A stretch of 5,043 nt of DNA from Candidatus Rifleibacteriota bacterium (GTDB taxonomy: Bacteria; Riflebacteria; Ozemobacteria; Ozemobacterales; Ozemobacteraceae): positions 1 through 5,043 of the forward strand of contig JAFXRA010000349.1 of the NCBI GenBank assembly GCA_017526725.1, given 5' to 3'. Shown here piece after piece: positions 1-4,762 of this stretch. The notes under the pieces were generated by a model, which was not told the origin of the DNA, did not search any database, and saw only the letters and a program-made list of their open reading frames with translations. The position numbers and the translations under genes were made by a program. The stretch's first letter is position 1; each line of letters begins with the position of its first letter.

Positions 1-1081
1 CATTACCACCAGTAATAAATAATTCGTCGGTGGCTTGAATTCCATCGCCGTAGGCAGTTCCTGTAATTGTACCACCGTCCATATAGAAATCTCCATCTGG
101 TGTAACTTCGCTATCGTCTTCCCAATCGTTTTCGACTTTGATTAAATCGCCGTTAGTAGAAGTTAAATTGAAAGTTCCACCATTGATGTAAACATAGCCT
201 TTAGCTTTTATACAGCCATCTGGAGCATTAAGAGTCAGGTTGCCATCTTTAATCGCTATATTGTTTTTAGATTTTAAAGCTTTTCCGCCATCAGTGCCTT
301 TTGTGGTTATATTTATATTCCCACCAGTTATTACTATTCCATTTTCTCCCTTAGACTGGATACCATCTGATTCTTTGTCAGTAACAGCACAATTAGCGTT
401 AATATTCAATGTGCCATTCCCTTTAATAGTCAAATCACCCTTAGAAAAAAGGCAGGCACTAGGTTCATCATCATCTGCATAAGTATAAGAAGAAGCATCA
501 TTCAGAGTGTTTGTTCCTTCAATAATGATAGACAAAGGGGTTTTCTTTGCACTATATATTGCTGAATGAGTCTGACCATTAATAGTTACACCACTTAAAA
601 CAAGAGTAACTCCGTCGCTAATTTTATCAGGAATACAAATATGACCGTTCAGTGTACCCTTTAAAATGTAAGTTCCAGCTTGATCAATGGTAAGAATTCC
701 ATTTTCATATGAGGTAGAAGCTCTTGATGAACTTAAAGCATCAAAGTCAAATGTTGTCGCTGTAGAAGGATCATAGGAAGTATTTGTATCATCTGCGGTA
801 AAAGTATAAGGAACAGTTGTAACATTACTTAAACTTACAGATGAGCCTGAGTTATTTGACCAACTTGAGGTGTTTTCCAGGTAAATAGAATAATCTGTGC
901 TAGGAATATTTGTTGAGGTTCCTGTCGTTGTGCCTGTAGTAGTGCCTGTTGTGGTACTAGTAGTAGTTCCAGTCGTTGTGGTTACTGCAGCAACAGGGTT
1001 ATCATCTGAATTGTTGCCACAACCAGATGTAAGTAATGCAATAAATAATGCTGAGACTAAGAATAATTTTTTGTTGGTCAT
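1..1081 (-). CDS. Cthe_2159-like carbohydrate-binding beta-helix lipoprotein (3' end outside window)
   Basis: The reading frame is open from an ATG at 1081 to base 1, giving 360 codons with no stop, so the C-terminus is missing. An AGGAG Shine-Dalgarno five bases upstream supports this start. Residues 1-20 are a lipoprotein signal (basic MTNKK, hydrophobic core, LLTSG before Cys21), so the mature protein should be lipid-anchored and exported. Residues 34-57 are a Thr-rich TTTG linker. From about residue 130 the sequence matches what I recall of the Cthe_2159/DUF4353 family: GTYILKGTLNG, then SYTYADDDEP, then beta-helix coils of roughly 22-25 residues with ITGG, INGG and MDGG turns and DGI[KQ] motifs. 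The founding member, from Clostridium thermocellum, binds acidic polysaccharide such as polygalacturonate; binding here is inferred by family. No hydrolase catalytic motif is visible. It is transcribed divergently from the LysR gene. The family call is confident, the ligand is not. Confidence 0.88.
   Translation of the reverse strand, partial: MTNKKLFLVSALFIALLTSGCGNNSDDNPVAAVTTTTGTTTSTTTGTTTGTTTGTSTNIPSTDYSIYLENTSSWSNNSGSSVSLSNVTTVPYTFTADDTNTSYDPSTATTFDFDALSSSRASTSYENGILTIDQAGTYILKGTLNGHICIPDKISDGVTLVLSGVTINGQTHSAIYSAKKTPLSIIIEGTNTLNDASSYTYADDDEPSACLFSKGDLTIKGNGTLNINANCAVTDKESDGIQSKGENGIVITGGNINITTKGTDGGKALKSKNNIAIKDGNLTLNAPDGCIKAKGYVYINGGTFNLTSTNGDLIKVENDWEDDSEVTPDGDFYMDGGTITGTAYGDGIQATDELFITGGN
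911..982 (-). repeat. Thr-rich TTTG tetrapeptide repeat (lipoprotein linker)
   Basis: Read on the minus strand, 24 codons encode TTTTG, TTTS, TTTG, TTTG, TTTG, TST. The unit is 12 bases, so gain or loss of a unit keeps the frame. The codons for Thr vary (ACC, ACA, ACG, ACT), so it is an old or selected protein repeat and not a fresh DNA expansion. It sits directly between the lipid-anchored N-terminus and the folded domain, which suggests an extended, possibly glycosylated spacer that holds the beta-helix away from the membrane. Confidence 0.85.
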
Positions 1082-1177
1082 ATATTCTCCTGGTTTTTTA
1101 TGAATATTATTGCTCAGTGGCTCTTGAAAAGGTCTTCTCAAAAATAATGAACACAGAGTATTTTCTTTGCTAATCTA

Positions 1178-1207
1178 ATTATATCGAAACGATTAAAAAA
1201 AACACAA
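1178..1207 (-). promoter_or_regulatory. Probable sigma70-type promoter of the lipoprotein gene
   Basis: On the minus strand a perfect TATAAT (1178-1183) lies 18 bases downstream of TTGTGT (1202-1207), a weak -35. The predicted start of transcription is near 1171, giving a leader of about 90 bases before the ATG at 1081. The spacer contains most of a run of eight T, so slippage there would change the spacing between the two promoter elements. Confidence 0.55.
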
Positions 1208-1208
1208 T

Positions 1209-1224
1209 AGCAATTAAGATTGCT
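1209..1224. promoter_or_regulatory. Operator-like palindrome AGCAAT-N4-ATTGCT
   Basis: A perfect inverted repeat with 6-base arms and a 4-base centre (TAAG) abuts the putative -35 of the lipoprotein promoter, centred about 45 bases upstream of the predicted transcription start. That position suits an activator or repressor site. The bound protein is unknown; it could be the LysR product or another regulator. Confidence 0.4.
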
Positions 1225-1248
1225 TTACATTTGCTTACTTACGCTAAA
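1222..1248. promoter_or_regulatory. Three helically phased GCTT-type boxes upstream of the lipoprotein gene
   Basis: On the plus strand GCTTTA (1222), GCTTAC (1233) and GCTAAA (1243) start 11 and 10 bases apart, so they lie on one face of the helix. Very similar triplets occur before the two plus-strand secreted-protein genes with spacings of 10 and 11. Relative to transcription the orientation here is reversed. The sequence is AT-rich, so a chance match is possible. Confidence 0.35.
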
Positions 1249-1266
1249 GATTGATGTTTTTTTTCT

Positions 1267-1296
1267 TTACTAATTTTTTAGCATAAAAAATATAAA
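1267..1296 (+). promoter_or_regulatory. Possible lysR promoter
   Basis: TTTACT (1267-1272) and TATAAA (1291-1296) are separated by 18 bases on the plus strand. Transcription would begin near 1303 and give a leader of about 155 bases that carries the LysR-box dyad. In such AT-rich DNA other -10-like strings exist, for example TATGCT at 1382, so this is tentative. Confidence 0.3.
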
Positions 1297-1326
1297 ATAG
1301 TAAAATAAGATAAAATTATGTGGTTA

Positions 1327-1341
1327 ATAAGTTTAACTTAT
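1327..1341. promoter_or_regulatory. Putative LysR-family binding box ATAAG-N5-CTTAT
   Basis: ATAAGTTTAACTTAT is an interrupted dyad with perfect 5-base arms and fits the T-N11-A pattern typical of LysR-type regulator boxes. It lies 116 bases before the lysR start codon, inside the divergent region. A close copy (13 of 15 bases) is found just after lysR, before the next gene. Autoregulation is inferred. Confidence 0.45.
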
Positions 1342-1457
1342 CAATATTATCAATCTATCTAATTTACTAGTTAAAACTATTTATGCTAGATTTAAGAATA
1401 GCTACCATAAAAAAGCAAAAGCATAAATAATGATATAGCTTAGGGATAAACAATACT

Positions 1458-2342
1458 ATGGAAATAAGACAACTAAAATATTTCGATTCTATAATAAAAC
1501 ATAACTCTTTTACTGAAGCCGCAGATGATTTCGGTATTTCTCAATCGGGTATTTCTCAACAAATAAAATCATTAGAAAAAGAATTAGGTGTTAAGTTATT
1601 TGAGAGGCAGAATCGAAAATTTATTGTGACAGAAGCGGGTCATTACCTTTATAAAAAAACTGTTGTTCTGCTTAACGATATTGAGGTTATAACCAGAGAT
1701 GTTGCCAAAATAGGCAAAAGGTCTGGAGGTTCTATTTATATAGCTTATTTGAAAAGTAATACGGGTTTTGAACTACAACAGGCAATATATAAGTTCACTC
1801 AAAAATACCCTAATGTTAATTTGAATGTGATATCTGGAACTCATGATGAGCTTTGTGAAGAAATAAAATCTGAGAGAGTAGATTTTATTTTATGTGATAA
1901 ACGTTGGGTATCATCACAGGATTATGTTAATTATCATATAAAAGATGTAGAAACATACGTTGTAGTTTCAGAAAACAGTAAAATAAGTAAATTAAAGACA
2001 GTTGACATAGAGGATTTAAAAGATTTTCCTATTATTTTAATCGCTTCAAAAAATCAACAGGAAAATGAACAAATTTATTTTAGAAATACAATCGGCTTTA
2101 AGGGTGTATTTTTATTTGTAGATAATATTCAAGAGGGCATTATGTTGGCATCTGCTAATCAAGGAATACTGCCTCTAGCCGGGAATATTAAACTCAATAT
2201 TAGTTATTCTGTAAAATGTATTCCATTAATGAAAAAAGGGAAATCTTTAATTCAAAAATATTATGCTTTCTGGAAAAAAGACAATTCTGGCTATTATGTT
2301 GAAGAATTTGCTGAAATTCTAAGAAGAGAATTCAATAAATAA
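1458..2342 (+). CDS. LysR-type transcriptional regulator
   Basis: A complete 294-residue protein of normal length for LysR-type regulators. The N-terminus MEIRQLKYFDSI is canonical. The winged helix-turn-helix spans about residues 2-60, with the recognition region SQSGISQQIKSLEKELG (28-44) and the usual LGVKLFER. A linker helix follows (about 61-90), and the effector-binding domain runs from about residue 91 to the end, with the strand GGSIYIAYL, the VDFILCD segment and a late GILPLAGN. The start has an AGGGA Shine-Dalgarno ten bases upstream. The gene is divergent from the lipoprotein gene and points the same way as the two following secreted-protein genes, which have their own promoters. 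Likely role: a tetrameric cytoplasmic activator or repressor of neighbours and of itself. The inducer cannot be read from the sequence, so no specific name is given. Confidence 0.93.
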   Translation: MEIRQLKYFDSIIKHNSFTEAADDFGISQSGISQQIKSLEKELGVKLFERQNRKFIVTEAGHYLYKKTVVLLNDIEVITRDVAKIGKRSGGSIYIAYLKSNTGFELQQAIYKFTQKYPNVNLNVISGTHDELCEEIKSERVDFILCDKRWVSSQDYVNYHIKDVETYVVVSENSKISKLKTVDIEDLKDFPIILIASKNQQENEQIYFRNTIGFKGVFLFVDNIQEGIMLASANQGILPLAGNIKLNISYSVKCIPLMKKGKSLIQKYYAFWKKDNSGYYVEEFAEILRREFNK

Positions 2343-2359
2343 TTAGTGTTTCACTTTGC

Positions 2360-2374
2360 ATTAGTTAAACTTAT
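2360..2374. promoter_or_regulatory. Second LysR-box-like dyad, upstream of the repeat/beta-helix gene
   Basis: ATTAGTTAAACTTAT matches the dyad at 1327-1341 at 13 of 15 positions and retains four of five arm pairs. It starts 18 bases after the lysR stop codon and about 165 bases upstream of the -10 of the next gene. That is far for direct activation, so it may be an auxiliary site or a chance AT-rich match. The surrounding 238-base gap otherwise shows no clear terminator for lysR. Confidence 0.35.
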
Positions 2375-2474
2375 CAATTGCATAATTATGGCTAATTTAA
2401 TTAACAGTGTTTTAATAATAAAAGTGTCATAAAAAATTAATAAATGTTAAGACAAAATTTACTTTATTAATTTG

Positions 2475-2501
2475 GCTTAACCTCGCTTAATACTTGCTTT
2501 A
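2475..2501 (+). promoter_or_regulatory. Three phased GCTT(T/A)A boxes before the repeat/beta-helix gene
   Basis: GCTTAA (2475), GCTTAA (2485) and GCTTTA (2496) recur at 10- and 11-base steps, on one helical face. They sit at about -62, -52 and -41 relative to the predicted transcription start, where an activator bound to direct repeats would contact polymerase. The same block occurs at the same distance before the third gene. Confidence 0.5.
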
Positions 2502-2522
2502 CCCCATATTTACATTAGAACT

Positions 2523-2530
2523 GTTATAAA
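2523..2530 (+). promoter_or_regulatory. Extended -10 promoter of the repeat/beta-helix gene
   Basis: TGTTATAAAT contains a TG-N extension directly before TATAAA (2525-2530). No TTGACA-like -35 exists at 16-18 bases; that place is taken by TTTACCCCA, which is conserved as TTTATCCCA at the third gene. A weak -35 with an extended -10 and upstream boxes suggests activator dependence. Transcription should start near 2537. Confidence 0.55.
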
Positions 2531-2561
2531 TAATATATGTTGTAAAAATAATTTTGGTTCA

Positions 2562-2570
2562 AAGAAGGGG
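2562..2570 (+). promoter_or_regulatory. Ribosome binding site that selects the start at 2581
   Basis: AAGAAGGGG is the only Shine-Dalgarno-like sequence here and lies ten bases before the ATG at 2581, the same gap as for the lysR and third-gene starts. An in-frame TTG at 2554 lies upstream of this site, has no site of its own and would add nine residues (MVQRRGFIF) ahead of a perfectly good signal peptide, so it is not used. Confidence 0.75.
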
Positions 2571-2580
2571 CTTCATATTT

Positions 2581-4512
2581 ATGAAGAAAATAATACTTCT
2601 TTCCGCGTTAATGTTTACTGGTTATACTGCAATTGCTACAGCCGCACCCGGTATGTCAGGTATGAATAACAGACAAATGGGTGGGCAGAACCAAATGATG
2701 GGTATGAATCAAATGGGTGGCAATCAGCAGTTTGGAAACCAACAGTTTGGTGGGCAACCAATGGGGGGGACCCAACAATTTGGTGGTCAACAAATGGGAG
2801 GCAACCAACAATTTGGTAGCAATCAACAGTTTGGTGGTATGACAGGAAACAGTCAACCAATGGGCAGAATGTTAGAATCTGGTGGACTGCAACAATTTGG
2901 CGGTCAGCAGTTCGGTGATATGAATGGCAACGACCAGCAACAAGGTAATATGCCACAATTCGGTGGTCAGCAATTCGGCGGAATGAACAGTAATGACCAA
3001 CAACAGGGCAATATGCCTCCACAAATGGGTGGTAGCAATCAGGACTTTGGCGGTCAACAGTTCGGCGGAATGAACGGCAACGATCAACAACAGGGCAATA
3101 TGCCACAATTTGGCGGTCAGCAATTCGGTGGGATGAACGGCAATGACCAGCAACAGGGTGGTATGCCACAATTCGGTGGTCAGCAATTTGGCGGAATGAA
3201 CGGCAATGACCAGCAACAGGGTGGTATGCCTCCACAAATGGGAGGAAAAAATATAGATATTCTTGACGGTTCTGATTTTGGCAGAAGACCTGAAGATTTT
3301 GACCAAGATTCAGACGATAATTCTAACAATAACGATATAGTTTCTGACTCAAACGCAACAAAACTATATGATGTAAATGGAAACGAAATAAAAGCAGGAT
3401 CTGCTTCTGTGAATTTCAATGGTTCAAACAAAACAATAAACGCCGCATATTTAATAAACGGCGTTGAAGTAGAAATCGCTTCTGGTACTTATGCTTCAAA
3501 ATCTAATTCCTCAAATCAAGTTGTCTTTCTAGTAATAAATGGTGGAAAACTTACTATAGAAGGCGATTATTCAAACCCTGTAATAATAAATAAAGAAGGT
3601 TCAGCAGCTTCTAATGGGCAAGTAAACGATAACTACAATTTTTATGGAATAAACAGTGCAATAGTTGTTGCAGGTGATGAATCTGGTGCAGAAATCAAAT
3701 ATGCTACAATAAATACCTCTGCAAACGGTTCAAATGCAGTTGTTTCAACAGCAAATGCCAATGTAACTATTTCTGATTCCATAATACAAACTACAGGTTC
3801 AGCAGGTTCTAGAGGCCTTCACGCTACTTACGGTGGCACAATCAATGCCAACAATGTAAACATATCTACCCAAGGTGGCTCAAGTGCAGCTCTTGCAACA
3901 GACAGAGGCAGCGGAACAATCAATGCTGAAAATATGACTCTAGAAACAAATTCTGCTGGAAGTCCATTGGTTTATTCAACAGGGATAATTAACGTAACCT
4001 CTTCTAAAGGTTCAGCAAATGGAGCCCAGATGGTTGTTGTAGAAGGTGGTAGTTCTGCTACGATTACAGAATGTGAATTTTCTTGTTCTGGTAATGGAAA
4101 CCGCAGCGGGACTTCTGAAAGCAATTCTGACAATCACGTTATTGACGCTGCTGGTATATTTATTTATCAGAGTTTCTCTGGTGATTCCAGTATTGGAACC
4201 GATTATTTTACAGCAGTAGATTCTACTTTTACCATTAATGAATCAAATATTCCAATGTTCTTTATAACTAATATTACAGCAAAAATAAATCTTAGTGGGA
4301 ATACTTTCGACTACTCGTCAGATTACTTTATAATTGCTGAAGAAACTGACCAATGGGGAAAAGTTGGTTCTAATGGTGGAAAAGCTACTTTGACTTTAAC
4401 AAATCAGAATTTATCTGGTGAAAATGCCTTTGTTGGCGAATCTTCCAGTTATTTAAAAACAAATTCTTCAAGCGGTAGCACTGGTTTAACAATAGAAAAC
4501 GGCACTTGGTAA
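2581..4512 (+). CDS. Secreted repeat protein with probable C-terminal right-handed beta-helix
   Basis: 643 residues. Residues 1-22 form a signal peptide (MKK, hydrophobic core, ATAA before Pro23) for Sec export. Residues 24-223 are low complexity, rich in Gly, Gln, Met, Asn and Phe, with 15 FG dipeptides; residues 105-217 contain five 21-residue units. Only two or three basic residues occur there. An acidic, Asn-rich linker follows (about 230-258). Residues 260-643 start with KLYDVNGNEI and continue as Ser/Thr/Asn-rich short strands with repeated pattern (ATINTSANGSNAVV, VTISDSII, TINANNVNIST, TINAENMTLET), which is typical of a parallel beta-helix. I recall similar uncharacterised beta-helix proteins in gut anaerobes, but cannot name a family with certainty. 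No LPXTG motif, lipobox, transmembrane anchor, autotransporter barrel or lyase catalytic motif is visible. The only cysteines, 498 and 502, could form a disulfide. Likely an adhesin or extracellular matrix protein. Confidence 0.85.
   Translation: MKKIILLSALMFTGYTAIATAAPGMSGMNNRQMGGQNQMMGMNQMGGNQQFGNQQFGGQPMGGTQQFGGQQMGGNQQFGSNQQFGGMTGNSQPMGRMLESGGLQQFGGQQFGDMNGNDQQQGNMPQFGGQQFGGMNSNDQQQGNMPPQMGGSNQDFGGQQFGGMNGNDQQQGNMPQFGGQQFGGMNGNDQQQGGMPQFGGQQFGGMNGNDQQQGGMPPQMGGKNIDILDGSDFGRRPEDFDQDSDDNSNNNDIVSDSNATKLYDVNGNEIKAGSASVNFNGSNKTINAAYLINGVEVEIASGTYASKSNSSNQVVFLVINGGKLTIEGDYSNPVIINKEGSAASNGQVNDNYNFYGINSAIVVAGDESGAEIKYATINTSANGSNAVVSTANANVTISDSIIQTTGSAGSRGLHATYGGTINANNVNISTQGGSSAALATDRGSGTINAENMTLETNSAGSPLVYSTGIINVTSSKGSANGAQMVVVEGGSSATITECEFSCSGNGNRSGTSESNSDNHVIDAAGIFIYQSFSGDSSIGTDYFTAVDSTFTINESNIPMFFITNITAKINLSGNTFDYSSDYFIIAEETDQWGKVGSNGGKATLTLTNQNLSGENAFVGESSSYLKTNSSSGSTGLTIENGTW
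2641..2892 (+). repeat. Degenerate short FGG/MGG repeats
   Basis: Residues about 24-104 of the secreted protein are built from irregular units such as MNQMGGNQQFG, NQQFGGQPMGG, TQQFGGQQMGG and NQQFGSNQQFGG, about 5-11 residues each. They look like older or more worn versions of the regular units that follow, and they share the QQFGG core. The block includes a run of seven G at 2763-2769. Confidence 0.75.
2763..2769 (+). repeat. Seven-G homopolymer inside the coding region
   Basis: The codons ATG GGG GGG encode Met-Gly-Gly. Elsewhere in the repeats glycine is mostly GGT, GGC or GGA, so two consecutive GGG codons are out of character in AT-rich DNA. One added G would bring a TAG into frame at 2817; one lost G would bring a TGA into frame at 2840. 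Either change removes the whole beta-helix. Confidence 0.7.
2893..3231 (+). repeat. Five 63-bp tandem coding repeats (21-residue units)
   Basis: Units begin at about 2893, 2956, 3043, 3106 and 3169. The consensus is QFGGQQFGGMNGND followed by QQQG[NG]MP. After unit 2 the sequence PQMGGSN (3019-3039) plus an extra Gln interrupts the array, and unit 5 is followed by the matching PQMGGKN, so a higher-order pattern of two and three units is visible. Unit 3 starts with Asp in place of Gln. Silent differences between units exist, but units 4 and 5 are nearly identical, which suggests recent duplication or gene conversion. The period is a multiple of three, so copy number can change in frame. Confidence 0.9.
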
Positions 4513-4522
4513 GATAATTATT

Positions 4523-4560
4523 GGATATGATTGTTGAGGATTATCTCAACAATCATATCC
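4523..4560. terminator. Perfect 16-bp hairpin after the repeat/beta-helix gene
   Basis: GGATATGATTGTTGAG (4523-4538) is exactly complementary to CTCAACAATCATATCC (4545-4560), with a 6-base loop GATTAT. It starts ten bases after the TAA stop. No T-run follows on either strand, so it is not a textbook intrinsic terminator. It could be a transcript-end stabiliser, a processing site or a U-tract-poor terminator. The placement argues that it marks the 3' end of the message. Confidence 0.6.
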
Positions 4561-4588
4561 ACAGGGCAAATGCGTTAAAATTTCTTTT

Positions 4589-4641
4589 CTGGATTGCCTC
4601 ATTCGTGGGCTAGCTTTTTCGTATTGCAATGACGTTTTTTT
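4589..4641 (+). repeat. Degenerate REP-like palindromic element with T-run
   Basis: CTGGATTGC (4589-4597) and GCAATGACG (4626-4634) bracket about 28 bases, with ATTGC/GCAAT as inverted arms, and a run of seven T follows (4635-4641). The outer words match the widespread intergenic repeat whose ends read GGATTGC and GCAATGACG in many bacterial genomes; the interior here is degraded. The hairpin is weak but the T-run may let it end transcription before the third gene. Assignment rests on remembered motif similarity. Confidence 0.45.
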
Positions 4642-4653
4642 CATAGACTATAG

Positions 4654-4666
4654 TTAGCTAAATTAA
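4654..4666. promoter_or_regulatory. Weak third LysR-box-like sequence
   Basis: TTAGCTAAATTAA matches the corresponding part of the box at 2361-2373 (TTAGTTAAACTTA) at 10 of 13 positions and keeps T-N11-A spacing. Its dyad is poor, although AGTTA and TAACT 7 bases apart overlap it. It is about 55 bases upstream of the -10 of the third gene. The evidence is weak in AT-rich DNA. Confidence 0.2.
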
Positions 4667-4670
4667 CTTT

Positions 4671-4701
4671 ACTTAACTTTGCTTAATATTAAATTTATCC
4701 C
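4671..4701 (+). promoter_or_regulatory. Phased CTTAA boxes before the third gene
   Basis: ACTTAA (4671), GCTTAA (4681) and the weaker AATTTATCCC (4692) align without gaps to the three boxes at 2475, 2485 and 2496. The first two boxes are clear and the third is partly decayed, but TTTA(C/T)CCCA at its end is conserved. An additional CTTTA at 4667 extends the pattern upstream. Confidence 0.5.
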
Positions 4702-4717
4702 AACTTTATCCAAGAAA

Positions 4718-4726
4718 TGATATAAA
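4718..4726 (+). promoter_or_regulatory. Extended -10 promoter of the third gene
   Basis: TGATATAAAT places TG-N directly before TATAAA (4721-4726), as at the second gene, and the next bases (ATATG downstream) also match. No good -35 is present. Transcription should start near 4733, leaving a leader of about 30 bases before the ATG at 4763. Confidence 0.55.
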
Positions 4727-4762
4727 TATTATATGTAGTAATAACAAGGAGAAACACCTCTT

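Larger units (their letters stand above)
1082..1457. other. Divergent intergenic region between the lipoprotein and lysR
   Basis: This 376-base stretch is very AT-rich and I see no protein gene or RNA gene in it. From left to right it holds the lipoprotein leader (about 90 bases), the lipoprotein promoter, a 6-bp-arm palindrome, three phased GCTT boxes, two runs of eight T/A, a possible lysR promoter, a LysR-box dyad and the lysR leader. It is the natural place for mutual control of the two divergent genes, as is common for LysR-type regulators. Confidence 0.6.

Noticed and set aside
1..1081. Polysaccharide lyase activity of the lipoprotein
   Set aside because: Cthe_2159-type proteins share the lyase-like beta-helix but are described mainly as binding proteins, and no catalytic motif is seen in the visible 360 residues.
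240..1103. Plus-strand open frames opposite the lipoprotein gene (80 and 68 codons)
   Set aside because: They lie antisense to a clear lipoprotein with a lipobox and family match. The Val/Pro-rich frame at 897 is just the Thr-repeat read backwards.
2381..2390. 10-base palindrome CATAATTATG after lysR as a terminator
   Set aside because: It has no loop or T-run and is expected by chance in such AT-rich sequence.
2554..2580. TTG start giving a nine-residue longer secreted protein
   Set aside because: The only Shine-Dalgarno sequence lies downstream of this TTG, and the ATG at 2581 opens directly with a standard signal peptide.
2893..3231. CRISPR array
   Set aside because: The repeats are adjoining 63-bp units in one reading frame without unique spacers, and they encode protein.
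2653..3240. Methionine-rich copper-binding region
   Set aside because: Met is frequent, but there is no accompanying His or Cys and no regular MxxM spacing; the Met positions follow the Gly/Gln repeat unit.
2636..3306. Long open frames on the minus strand across the repeat region (up to 199 codons)
   Set aside because: They exist because the opposite strand of the Gln/Gly/Phe repeats lacks stops. The products are low-complexity, with no ribosome site or domain, while the plus-strand protein has a signal peptide and a clear fold.
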